23,250 bases of DNA from Promethearchaeota archaeon (GTDB taxonomy: Archaea > Asgardarchaeota > Lokiarchaeia > Sigynarchaeales > SOKP01): assembly GCA_016839905.1 (NCBI GenBank), contig JAEOTJ010000196.1, positions 1 to 23,250 on the forward strand. Reading direction: 5' to 3'. The notes below the pieces were generated by a model. It saw nothing but the letters and a program-made list of their open reading frames with translations. It ran no database searches and was not told the DNA's origin. Of the stretch, positions 1-7,481 are shown piece after piece. Both the position numbers and the translations under genes were made by a program. Position 1 is the first letter of the stretch. Each line of letters begins with the position of its first letter.

Positions 1-38
1 GTTAATAATTATTTAGAAATTTCTTTAAGTGATGGTTT

Positions 39-1712
39 TTGTTTGATAAGGAATATTTGGAAAAAGTAAAGGAAGTTAAGAATAAGTGGGAAAACCAATT
101 TAAAAACATAAAAGAACGTGATATTAAATTTGTTTCTGATGCGGGAATTCCTATCAAAAGATTATATACTCCATTGGATGTAAAAAAAGATTATTTAACT
201 GGGATAGGATTTCCAGGAATCCCACCTTATACAAGAGGAGTATATCCCACAATGTATAGAGGACGTTTATGGACAATGCGTTTATTCTCAGGTTATGGAA
301 CTCCAGAAAACACTAATCTAAGATGGAAGTTCTTATATGAGCAAGGAGAAACAGGATTTAGCGCTGCTGTTGATGGGCTCACATTTAATGGTATCGATCC
401 TACAAATAATGATGGCGCTCCTGAAGTTGGGACGTCTGGAGTGCCTTTATATTGTATTGATAGTATGTTCGCGCTCACGGAAGGAATACCCATTGATAAA
501 ATAAGTGTAGCTATTATTGTAGAACCTTTCTCTGTGGCTCCGGTTTTATCAATGTATTTTAACATGGCAAAAATGAGAGGGCTTGATTTAACGCAACTAA
601 TGGGTACGACCCAAAATGATATTTTAACAATGACAGTAGGATATATTCCATATAAAAATGTTGCTCCTAACCATCTCCTTCGCTTAGCGTGTGATTTTAT
701 AGAATGGACAACAGCAATGAAAAACGTTCCTAGATTTCATCCTATCAATTTCACGGGATATAATTATCGTGAGGGTGGAATATCTAGCATACAAGAACTT
801 GGTTTTGTTTTTGCTAGCGCTTGCTCGCATATAGATCAATTAATTGAAAGGGGATGGAAAATAGATGACTTTGTTAATAGGCTAGCATTTCATCTTGCAG
901 CACATAAAGATTTTTTTGAAGAAATTGCAAAATTCAGGGCTGCAAGAAGGATTTGGGCTACATTAATGAAGGATAGATACGGGGTGACTGATCCAAGAAG
1001 CATGGAATTTAGATTTCATGTTCAAACTGCAGGAAGCAGTCTTACAGCTCAAACACCTATGGTAAATATCGTGAGAACGGGTATTCAAGCATTAAGTGCT
1101 AATCTTGGAGGTTGTCAATCTCTTCACACGAATTCTTATGATGAAGCAATTTGTTTACCCTCAGAGGAAGCATGTTTGGTGGCTTTAAGAAGTCAGCAAG
1201 TGATTTCAGACGAAACTAGAATTACTAATACAATTGATCCACTAGCAGGGTCATATTACCTTGAGTGGCTCACAACGGAGGTTGAAGAGAGGGTTTGGGA
1301 ATATATTAGCAAAATTGAAAAGATAGGCTCAATAGATAAGGCTCTATCTTCTGGTTTCCTATACAAGGAGATGCGCGATGCATTTTTACGAAGACGGAAA
1401 AGGATTGAAACTGGTGAGGAAATAGTGCTAGGAATAAATAAATATCCTGTACCTTATGATGAAACCTGTGATGTATTTAGACCCACCGAAAAAGCAATGG
1501 AGATTGAACAAGAGCGGATAAAAAAATTGATAGCTCGAAGAGATAATAAAAAAATAGAGACCATTCTTGATAAAATGCGCAATATTTGTGAGAAAGAAGA
1601 AAATGTATTGCCCATTGTGATGGAATTAACGAGACTAGGTGCAACGGTAGGTGAAATCTGCGACATATACAGAGAAATATGGGGTATTTGGGAACCCCCG
1701 CTCGCAATTTAA
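39..1712 (+). CDS. B12-dependent acyl-CoA mutase, large (catalytic) subunit; methylmalonyl-CoA mutase family
   Basis: 557 aa, the usual length of a stand-alone mutase large subunit (TIM barrel without the B12 domain). Family motifs seen: RGVYPTMYRGRLWTMR (66-81), TTQNDIL (190-196), FFEEIAKFRAARR (292-304), RFHVQTAGSSLTAQ (325-338) and QSLHTNSYDEA (360-370). It would carry out a coenzyme-B12 radical carbon-skeleton rearrangement of an acyl-CoA together with the B12 subunit encoded next. Specificity is doubtful. By motif alignment to Propionibacterium methylmalonyl-CoA mutase, Tyr89 is Phe83, carboxylate-binding Arg207 falls at Tyr202, and catalytic His244 (GYH) is Asn242 (GYNYREGG). Phe at the first position is as in isobutyryl-CoA mutases. 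The start is TTG at 39, the first possible one after an in-frame stop at 30-32. Family assignment is sure; substrate is open. Confidence 0.93.
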   Translation: MFDKEYLEKVKEVKNKWENQFKNIKERDIKFVSDAGIPIKRLYTPLDVKKDYLTGIGFPGIPPYTRGVYPTMYRGRLWTMRLFSGYGTPENTNLRWKFLYEQGETGFSAAVDGLTFNGIDPTNNDGAPEVGTSGVPLYCIDSMFALTEGIPIDKISVAIIVEPFSVAPVLSMYFNMAKMRGLDLTQLMGTTQNDILTMTVGYIPYKNVAPNHLLRLACDFIEWTTAMKNVPRFHPINFTGYNYREGGISSIQELGFVFASACSHIDQLIERGWKIDDFVNRLAFHLAAHKDFFEEIAKFRAARRIWATLMKDRYGVTDPRSMEFRFHVQTAGSSLTAQTPMVNIVRTGIQALSANLGGCQSLHTNSYDEAICLPSEEACLVALRSQQVISDETRITNTIDPLAGSYYLEWLTTEVEERVWEYISKIEKIGSIDKALSSGFLYKEMRDAFLRRRKRIETGEEIVLGINKYPVPYDETCDVFRPTEKAMEIEQERIKKLIARRDNKKIETILDKMRNICEKEENVLPIVMELTRLGATVGEICDIYREIWGIWEPPLAI

Positions 1713-1834
1713 TCTGTGAGGTTAAAGATACATTTAAATTAAATTTTTTACATAAATATTTTTATTATATCAGAATAGATGAAATAGTTATTAGTAAAGT
1801 AAGAAAAATAAACTCAAATTATATGGTGTAGTTA

Positions 1835-2233
1835 ATGTCAAAAAGAAAAATACGAGTTTTAATGTCTAAACCGGGAATTGATGGTCATTGGAGAGGGGGT
1901 ATCGTAGTTTCACGAGCTCTGCGTGATGCAGGCATGGAAATAATATTTGGTGGTTTTCAAAACATCAGTCAAATTGTAGAATCAGCTATTCATGAAGATG
2001 TTGATGTAATAGGTTTAAGCATTCATTCTGGAGCCCATATTGCGTATTCGCAACAATTAATTGGCCTATTAAAAGAAAAAGGTGTATTAGGCGACTTTTT
2101 AATTTTAGTGGGGGGTGTTATTCCTGCAAAAGATTTTCCAACTTTGAAAAATATGGGTGTGGCTAATGTATACGGACCAGGAACTTTTGTTGGAGATATT
2201 ATTGAGTTTATACATGAGAAACTCCAAAAATAA
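1835..2233 (+). CDS. Cobalamin-binding small subunit of acyl-CoA mutase
   Basis: 132 aa, a single B12-binding Rossmann-like domain. The lower-ligand motif DxHxxG is intact as D16-G-H18-W-R-G21, so His18 should coordinate cobalt. SIHSGAH and LVGGVIP match the other conserved segments that hold the cobalamin tail. It pairs with the large subunit encoded 122 nt upstream, giving the split-subunit arrangement known for archaeal methylmalonyl-CoA mutases and bacterial isobutyryl- and 2-hydroxyisobutyryl-CoA mutases. The ATG at 1835 has a weak GGTG six nt upstream (1825-1828). Only 24 nt separate its stop from the preferred meaB start, so the two are probably co-transcribed. Confidence 0.95.
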   Translation: MSKRKIRVLMSKPGIDGHWRGGIVVSRALRDAGMEIIFGGFQNISQIVESAIHEDVDVIGLSIHSGAHIAYSQQLIGLLKEKGVLGDFLILVGGVIPAKDFPTLKNMGVANVYGPGTFVGDIIEFIHEKLQK

Positions 2234-2257
2234 TACTTTTTAATGGTTATCCTCTTG

Positions 2258-3232
2258 ATGAAAAAATATAATATTGATAATTTAATTCAAAGATTTAAGA
2301 AAAAAGATAAAATTTCTTTAGCAAGACTCATTACTCTCGTAGAAAATCATCCAGAAGTAACTAAGGAAATCTTTAAACATTTTAATAATTTAGAGCATGA
2401 CTCATATATTATTGGTATAACTGGAGCTCCCGGAGTTGGTAAATCAACTCTAACTAAGGCTATTTCAAAAATTTTATTAGAAGAGGGAAAATCAATCGGA
2501 GTCATATCAATAGATCCAACATCTCCTTTTAGTGGAGGAGCATTTTTAGGGGATAGAGTACGAATGACTGAAGTTTCATTACACCCAAACATGTTTATAA
2601 GAAGCCTGGCATCTAGAGGCTACAGAGGGGGAATCTCAAGGGCGGTTTTAGATATAAGCTTATTATATGAAGCATTTGGCATGGATCTTATTCTGATTGA
2701 GACTGTAGGTGTAGGGCAATCTGAATTTGAGATATATAATTTAGCATACACTACTATAGTCGTTTTGAATCCATTCTCAGGAGATGCAATTCAAATTCAG
2801 AAGGCCGGAATAATCGAAATAGGCGATATCTATGTTGTGAATAAGAAAGATTTAGGAGGTAATGATATAGCTGTACAAATCGATATGATGCTTGATGATA
2901 CATCAATTACTCAAAAAGGTTGGAGACCTCCAGTAACATTAACCGAAGCTCTATCGGGTGAAGGAGTTGATGAATTAATACAATATATAAAGGATCATGA
3001 AGAGCACCTTGAATTATCTGGTTTATTTAAAGAAAGGAAGAAAAATCGATTCGCTTACAAGATTAAGGAGTTATTGTATTACAGGATCCAAAAATTATTA
3101 GAAAGCCTAATCACTGAAGATGAGATAAATAATGTTTCATCAATGGTAGTTAACGAAGGTAAATTCAAGATTTACGATACTATTCATAAAATATTTAGTG
3201 ATATAAAATTCGAGCGAAAAAAAAAGGAATAA
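2258..3232 (+). CDS. meaB: MeaB/ArgK-type P-loop GTPase, mutase chaperone
   Basis: A G3E-family GTPase that, in studied systems, guards B12 acyl-CoA mutases: it gates cofactor loading and removes damaged cobalamin. Numbering from an upstream ATG at 2243, Walker A is GAPGVGKST (61-69), the magnesium/switch segment is DPTSPFSGGAFLGDR (91-105), ETVGVGQSE (153-161) matches the switch II region, and NKKD (200-203) sets guanine specificity. I prefer the second ATG at 2258 (MKKYNIDNLIQRF) because it starts close to where the family's first helix begins and avoids a stray hydrophobic MVILL; neither start has a clear ribosome-binding site. It is the third gene of the mutase cassette, which supports pairing with that mutase. 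The C-terminal helices (from about 270) fit the dimerisation arm of the family. Confidence 0.93.
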   Translation: MKKYNIDNLIQRFKKKDKISLARLITLVENHPEVTKEIFKHFNNLEHDSYIIGITGAPGVGKSTLTKAISKILLEEGKSIGVISIDPTSPFSGGAFLGDRVRMTEVSLHPNMFIRSLASRGYRGGISRAVLDISLLYEAFGMDLILIETVGVGQSEFEIYNLAYTTIVVLNPFSGDAIQIQKAGIIEIGDIYVVNKKDLGGNDIAVQIDMMLDDTSITQKGWRPPVTLTEALSGEGVDELIQYIKDHEEHLELSGLFKERKKNRFAYKIKELLYYRIQKLLESLITEDEINNVSSMVVNEGKFKIYDTIHKIFSDIKFERKKKE

Positions 3233-3244
3233 AGAGATTTTTTT
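3217..3244. terminator. Back-to-back homopolymer tracts between convergent genes
   Basis: A run of nine A (3217-3225) inside the last codons of meaB reads as nine T on the minus strand, just past the end of the minus-strand SHOCT gene. A run of seven T (3238-3244) follows the meaB stop on the plus strand. T-tracts are the main archaeal termination signal, so this 28-bp stretch could end both convergent transcripts. There is no stem-loop. Confidence 0.45.
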
Positions 3245-3247
3245 AAT

Positions 3248-3784
3248 TCATTCTTCTAATATCTTCTTTTTTTGGAAGTATTCTTCTTCAGAAATCTTTC
3301 CCTCAACAAACTGAAGTTTTAAAAGTTTTAGAGGATCTTTAGGTTTTTTCTCTTTCTCTTCTTTAGGTTTTTTTTCTTTAGGAGGTTTTTTTGATTTTTC
3401 AATTGCTTTAATAAGCACTTTTCTGAAAACCTCAGCAGCATCAGACCAATAATAGAATTGAGAAGCTAGCATAAGTTTTTTTGCCATGGCTTGCTCCGTT
3501 TCAAGCACACCTTTAAGATATGCTTCGAATTGAGAGCCTATTACTAAGCGAATTGTAAATTTATAGGACGCGTTGACAAGACCAATCATCTGATATGTTG
3601 AGCCAAGGTCAGTTTTCGGTCCAACTTCAGTAATCGTCAGGGCTGAACCAAGAGTATCAGATTTGAATTTCTTACCATTTAACTTTCTATCAATATATTC
3701 AAAAAGTTCATTAGGTTTTTTAGGTATCTCTGGACTTTCATATACTCTCTTATCTTCAGATTCAAATATTTTTATTTTTCCCAT
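3248..3784 (-). CDS. Hypothetical protein with C-terminal SHOCT motif
   Basis: 178 aa, not recognised over most of its length. Residues 1-125 form a mixed alpha/beta region with no motif I can name. Residues 131-150 are a Lys/Glu/Pro linker (KPPKEKKPKEEKEKKPKD). Residues 150-178 (DPLKLLKLQFVEGKIS then EEEYFQKKKILEE) match the SHOCT motif: a short amphipathic helix pair with the G-x-I-(S/T)-x-x-E-(F/Y) core, found at protein C-termini and thought to mediate oligomerisation. There is no signal peptide, so a cytosolic place is likely. The ATG at 3784 has GTGA about seven nt upstream on the minus strand. It runs convergent to meaB (15-nt gap) and divergent from the GH57 gene. Confidence 0.8.
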   Translation of the reverse strand: MGKIKIFESEDKRVYESPEIPKKPNELFEYIDRKLNGKKFKSDTLGSALTITEVGPKTDLGSTYQMIGLVNASYKFTIRLVIGSQFEAYLKGVLETEQAMAKKLMLASQFYYWSDAAEVFRKVLIKAIEKSKKPPKEKKPKEEKEKKPKDPLKLLKLQFVEGKISEEEYFQKKKILEE

Positions 3785-3922
3785 ATTATTTCACTTTTTT
3801 ATAAGTACCTAATTATAATTCATTTTTTTAAATCTTTCTATTATCAATAGAAATTTGAAGTAAAATGAAACACAATTAGATTTGGATTATTTTTTAAAGG
3901 GCTAATTCTTATTTTATTTTAA

Positions 3923-3990
3923 TTTTCAAGATTTGAAAGTAAGATACTTAAAAGTCTCAACTTGTTAATATAATCAACCAATCTTGAAAA
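3923..3990. promoter_or_regulatory. Inverted repeat flanking a TATA-like box, upstream of the GH57 gene
   Basis: TTTTCAAGATT at 3923-3933 and its exact reverse complement AATCTTGAAAA at 3980-3990 are 11-bp arms 46 nt apart. Between them lies ACTTAAAAG (about 3946-3954), a possible TATA element about 70 nt before the GH57 ATG. The layout would suit an operator pair bracketing a promoter, perhaps for sugar-responsive control. This is inference: the base composition is very AT-rich and chance arms are possible. Confidence 0.35.
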
Positions 3991-4021
3991 ATAATTAATC
4001 TAACAAGAGAAGAACTTTAAG

Positions 4022-6193
4022 ATGGACGAAGAGAAAAGCATCTGCCTCCCAATAATTTTTCACATGCACCAACCAGTAGACAACCATGGGTTCGTAATTG
4101 AAGACTGCTTTCAGAAATCGTACGGCCCCTTAATTGATAATATTTTCAATTTTCCTGAAGTTAAAGTAACTCTTCATTTTTCTGGTAATTTATTGGAGTG
4201 GTTTGTTAAAAATAAACCTGAACTCATCGAAAAAGTCAAAAAAATGGCGAAGAGAGGTCAGATTGAAATCATAGGAGGTGGTTACTATGAGCCTATTTTT
4301 GCCATCATCCCTTACCGAGATAAAATAGCTCAAATGAAAAAACTCTCGGATTTCATTAAAAAAGAATTCGGATTGGATGTTCAAGGTGCTTGGCTTTCAG
4401 AAAGAGTGTGGGAGCCCAATTATCCCTCTTTCTTGAATGAAGCGAATTTAAAATATATCATAGTTGATGACAATCATTTTAGATCTTGTGGTCTTACTCA
4501 AGAAGACACGCTGTATTCGTACATAACCGAAGACGAAGGAACCACGTTAAGAATTTTTCCAATTAACGAGGAGATTAGATATCTTACTCCTTGGAAGCCA
4601 ACTTACATGACAGTTGATTATTTAAGAGAAAGGGCTGATGAAAAGGGAGACAGAATTGCACTTTTTATCTCAGATGCGGAAAAAATGGGAGTATGGGGGA
4701 CCACTCATCAGATCTGTTATGTAGATGGATTTGGCCATATAAAAGGAGATAATAAACGGCCCTTTATACCCTCATTGTTCCAGCAAATCATGGATAATGA
4801 TTGGATTAAATCATTGACACTCTCTGAATATCTTGAAAAATATCCTGCCAGAAGTCTTGTCTATTTACCCACCGCTAGTTATGATAAGATGGAAGAATGG
4901 GTGTTACCTACACATATTAGGGTTAAATTCGGAAAAATTAGAAAGGCATTAAAAGATGATAAAGAAAAGCAATATACTTACCAATTTCTTAGAGGGGGTT
5001 TTTGGCGTTATTTTCTTGTTAAATATCCTGAATCGAATAATATGCATAAAAAAATGCTGCATGTAAGGGAAAATTTAATAAAAATTGAGAAAACTCTAGA
5101 AAAATCGGAGGATGACGCTTTAATTAAAGTTATTACACCAGAAATAGAGGAAGCTTGGGAGGAAATATATAAAGCACAATGCAATGATTGTTATTGGCAC
5201 GGAATGTTTGGAGGAGTATATTTACAATTCTTAAGGTTTTCTGTTTATACACATTTGATAAACGCAGAAAAAAAAATTGATGAGATGAATCGTATAATTT
5301 ATTCAATTGAAACACCCTCCATTTCCATAACTCCTATTGATTTTAATAAAGACAGTAAAATGGATGTTCTGATTGAATCTGATGTTTTAAATGCATATAT
5401 TAATCCTTCAGAAGGAGGAACGATTTTCGAGTTAGATTACAAGCCTAAATCCTATAATTTATTAAATACAATGACACGATGGCACGAGGCATATCATGAT
5501 AAGGAAAAATTTAAGGACGAAGAAGTTATGACCGATAGATATAGAAGAAGTATTCTTCGTTTGAGATTCTTCCACGATGATGTTAATCCTAAGCAATTAG
5601 AATCAGATGATTATTACGAATTTGGTGATTTTATTAATGGCGAGTTTAAAATAACTAAAAATCAAAAATTTAAGACCACTGCGACCGTTGAAATGGAAAA
5701 AGATGGTTCCATAAAGGATCCTGATTCCGATGACAGAATACCCTGTTCAATAAATAAAAAAATAATGGTTGAAGAAAATAATATTTTAATATCAATTAAT
5801 GGAAAATTTAATGCCAATAATGATGATGCGTTAGAGAGAATCCTTGAAAACATATATGTAGCTATAGATATTCCTTTTTTCTTTAATGGAGACCCAAATA
5901 AATTTAAATGGGAAAATAGCCAAGTGGTTTTAAAAAACGAAAAAGAAAAGGAATTACTTGAGACATTTCAATATATAGGCTCTGATTTTAAAGCCCATGA
6001 TGAAACATATGATCTCACTCTTGAAATGATGCTCTCGAGTACTTCTGAGGAAATTAAAATTTACAAGTTTCCAATCATTGCATTTTGTTTTACGGATGAG
6101 GGATATAAAATGATTTATCAAGGAATCAATATCACTCCAAGATTTAAACTAGACGAATCCTTTGAGATTGAATTGCAATTAAAAATTAAATAG
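4022..6193 (+). CDS. GH57 glycoside hydrolase (alpha-amylase / 4-alpha-glucanotransferase type)
   Basis: 723 aa, somewhat longer than the roughly 650-aa Thermococcus 4-alpha-glucanotransferase it resembles. GH57 regions in order: HMHQP (14-18), IGGGYYEP (84-91), AWLSERVWEP (123-132) with Glu127 as the nucleophile position, FISDAEKMG (215-223) with Asp218 as the acid/base position, then LTLSEYLEKYPA (about 265-276) and LPTASYDKMEEW (281-292). A helical segment follows (about 320-420), and the C-terminal ~300 residues look like the beta-sandwich of this subgroup. There is no signal peptide, so it probably acts in the cytosol on alpha-1,4-glucans or maltodextrins. Transferase versus hydrolase cannot be decided from sequence; the SYDKMEEW segment favours the glucanotransferase/amylase subgroup over branching enzymes. 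It has its own upstream region and no operon partner is evident. Confidence 0.93.
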   Translation: MDEEKSICLPIIFHMHQPVDNHGFVIEDCFQKSYGPLIDNIFNFPEVKVTLHFSGNLLEWFVKNKPELIEKVKKMAKRGQIEIIGGGYYEPIFAIIPYRDKIAQMKKLSDFIKKEFGLDVQGAWLSERVWEPNYPSFLNEANLKYIIVDDNHFRSCGLTQEDTLYSYITEDEGTTLRIFPINEEIRYLTPWKPTYMTVDYLRERADEKGDRIALFISDAEKMGVWGTTHQICYVDGFGHIKGDNKRPFIPSLFQQIMDNDWIKSLTLSEYLEKYPARSLVYLPTASYDKMEEWVLPTHIRVKFGKIRKALKDDKEKQYTYQFLRGGFWRYFLVKYPESNNMHKKMLHVRENLIKIEKTLEKSEDDALIKVITPEIEEAWEEIYKAQCNDCYWHGMFGGVYLQFLRFSVYTHLINAEKKIDEMNRIIYSIETPSISITPIDFNKDSKMDVLIESDVLNAYINPSEGGTIFELDYKPKSYNLLNTMTRWHEAYHDKEKFKDEEVMTDRYRRSILRLRFFHDDVNPKQLESDDYYEFGDFINGEFKITKNQKFKTTATVEMEKDGSIKDPDSDDRIPCSINKKIMVEENNILISINGKFNANNDDALERILENIYVAIDIPFFFNGDPNKFKWENSQVVLKNEKEKELLETFQYIGSDFKAHDETYDLTLEMMLSSTSEEIKIYKFPIIAFCFTDEGYKMIYQGINITPRFKLDESFEIELQLKIK

Positions 6194-6222
6194 AAAAATT
6201 TATATTCTTTGTTTTTACAGTC

Positions 6223-6238
6223 TTTACATTAATGTAAA
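6223..6238. promoter_or_regulatory. 16-bp perfect palindrome
   Basis: TTTACATTAATGTAAA is an exact palindrome with no spacer. It lies 30 nt past the GH57 stop and 32 nt before the TTTAAATA box of the next small gene. The size and symmetry fit a dimeric winged-helix regulator site. Function is inferred only. Confidence 0.4.
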
Positions 6239-6269
6239 TGGTTATAAATTTTTGTCGGATTACCTAAAC

Positions 6270-6277
6270 TTTAAATA
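6270..6277 (+). promoter_or_regulatory. TATA box TTTAAATA before the first 48-aa gene
   Basis: TTTAAATA is a good match to the archaeal TATA consensus. A start of transcription about 25 nt downstream (near 6300) would leave a leader of about 30 nt containing the AGGTGGA site at 6319-6325. It supports the view that the small frame 6331-6477 is expressed. Confidence 0.4.
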
Positions 6278-6330
6278 AATTAATATCGTATTCTATCTTA
6301 ATTAAAAATTTCTTGATAAGGTGGATTAAT

Positions 6331-6477
6331 ATTCCTAATTACTCGACCACAAATAGAAAAGACGGTTGGAACCCCTATAATAGACGCATCAAAGATAAAA
6401 TACAAAACAATGAAACTGTCCGATATTTACGCCAGTACGTACTAGATAAAAGAAATAAATATGATTCCGAAAATTAA
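6331..6477 (+). CDS. 48-aa small protein, copy A (hypothetical; ATT start)
   Basis: An intact 48-codon frame ending in TAA at 6475-6477. There is no ATG. AGGTGGA at 6319-6325 sits exactly 5 nt before an ATT at 6331, the same spacing as in the sister gene at 6644. An in-frame TTG at 6313 is the alternative start but has no ribosome-binding site. The protein carries W13-N14, I20, I24, N27, V30-R31, L33-R34, V37 and K40 at the same positions as copy B, with no gap. It is basic and probably mostly helical after residue 16, with no Cys, signal peptide or membrane segment. I do not recognise the family. Use of ATT as start is inference; equal length and alignment with copy B are seen. Confidence 0.5.
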   Translation: MPNYSTTNRKDGWNPYNRRIKDKIQNNETVRYLRQYVLDKRNKYDSEN

Positions 6478-6612
6478 TTCATATTGAATAATTGAAATAT
6501 CATTTTAATTATAAAAGTCCTTTTTTTAACTCTCAAAACATCTAATTGAATATCTATTTTTTATTTTTATCACATTGATATTACTTCATTTTTTATTTAA
6601 TGCTAGTTAATA

Positions 6613-6626
6613 AATCCTTTAGGATT
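6613..6626 (+). promoter_or_regulatory. Short inverted repeat before the ribosome-binding site of small gene B
   Basis: AATCCT TT AGGATT: six-bp arms around a 2-nt centre, ending 5 nt before the AGGTGGA site at 6632-6638. The centre is too short for an RNA hairpin loop, so a protein-binding half-site pair is more likely than a structure masking the ribosome-binding site. Weak evidence. Confidence 0.25.
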
Positions 6627-6643
6627 AAATTAGGTGGAGAATA

Positions 6644-6790
6644 TTGAGAGAAAAAATTCATTCAGAAAATCCATTTTGTTGGAACGGTCGCGATGACGCC
6701 TTACAGAATTGTATCGAAAGAAATACATTCATAAAAAAAGTAAGGAGGCATTTATCAAAAAAAAAATTTGAAAAAATATGTAATATTTAA
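6644..6790 (+). CDS. 48-aa small protein, copy B (hypothetical; TTG start)
   Basis: An intact 48-codon frame from TTG at 6644 to TAA at 6788-6790, preceded by AGGTGGA (6632-6638) with 5-nt spacing. It is the same length as the frame at 6331-6477 and aligns to it with no gaps. Identical residues are W13, N14, I24, N27, R34 and K40; conservative pairs occur at 20 (I/L), 22 (D/N), 25 (Q/E), 30 (V/I), 31 (R/K), 33 (L/V), 37 (V/L) and 41 (R/K). This copy has Cys12, Cys23 and Cys46, which copy A lacks. The tail is Lys-rich. Family and function are unknown; a small DNA- or RNA-binding or antitoxin-like protein is possible but unproven. The product is a divergent paralogue of copy A. Confidence 0.55.
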   Translation: MREKIHSENPFCWNGRDDALQNCIERNTFIKKVRRHLSKKKFEKICNI

Positions 6791-6816
6791 TCGTGTAATA
6801 ACCTCTTTTTCAAGTA

Positions 6817-7401
6817 ATGAATGAATTTAAAATTAATGACCTGTTGAAATTAAAGCTAGAAACTGGTAAGACCATAATTTATATTAAGGATAAAAGAGTC
6901 ATTCAATGCAAGTACTTACTAATAAATGACCCGGTTAATTTTTCTGATGAGTCTTTGAGTCAACCTGAAAAAAATCCCCAAAATATAACGCTTGATGAAC
7001 AGGTAGAGAGATTAGATCGTTCTTTAGAACTTGATACGGAAAATGAATATGAAATCCCTCCAGAAGCAGAGTTCTGGGCTCATTCATCAAACTTACAAGC
7101 ATGGTATGAAAATAATTACGATACTGAGATCCTTCATTCAAATTTAGCATTCCCCCTTCTTAGGAAATTATCTAAAGCAGGAGATAAAGTGGCTAAAGAA
7201 ATATTCAATAAGGAGATTAAAAAGAGATTCCGTAGAGGGAACCTAAATGTAATGACATTCTTAGTAAAAGAGGGATACTTGGAACATTTAGATATTGAAG
7301 ATCATGATAAATTATATCAAGAATTAGATTTTGAAATCCTTAAGGAATTACAAAAGCATTTAAAAAAATCCAGTAAAGAAAAAGAGGGATTTCTTATTTA
7401 A
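6817..7401 (+). CDS. Conserved Loki-type hypothetical protein (FW-H-SNLQAW family)
   Basis: 194 aa. The order of segments is a short beta-rich start (INDLLKLKLE, then TIIYIKDKRVIQCKYLLIND, 10-38), an acidic linker with VERLDRSLE (63-71), then PPEAEFWAHSSNLQAWYE (81-98), NNYDTEILHSNLAFPLLRKL (99-118), and a helical part ending near 185. I know this domain from Loki-type archaea, where it often stands at the N-terminus of leucine-rich-repeat proteins; here it stands alone with no LRR. Its biochemical role is not known to me. No ribosome-binding site precedes the ATG at 6817. The SCP2-like gene follows 80 nt later in the same direction. Confidence 0.82.
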   Translation: MNEFKINDLLKLKLETGKTIIYIKDKRVIQCKYLLINDPVNFSDESLSQPEKNPQNITLDEQVERLDRSLELDTENEYEIPPEAEFWAHSSNLQAWYENNYDTEILHSNLAFPLLRKLSKAGDKVAKEIFNKEIKKRFRRGNLNVMTFLVKEGYLEHLDIEDHDKLYQELDFEILKELQKHLKKSSKEKEGFLI

Positions 7402-7481
7402 TTCTATTCAAAAAAGAAGATATATTAGTCTTAAATTTTATTAGAATAATATAATTTAAAATATAAGATGATGATAAATAT

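Noticed and set aside
293..565. Minus-strand open frame inside the mutase gene
   Set aside because: It lies wholly within a strongly conserved coding region and its translation has no family features; it is a shadow. The same applies to other frames opposite the mutase, GH57, LRR-TIR, gshA/gshB and surface-protein genes.
6742..6760. Strong AAGGAGG sequence inside small gene B
   Set aside because: It looks like a ribosome-binding site, but no ATG, GTG or TTG follows at usable spacing; it codes Arg-Arg in the 48-aa frame.
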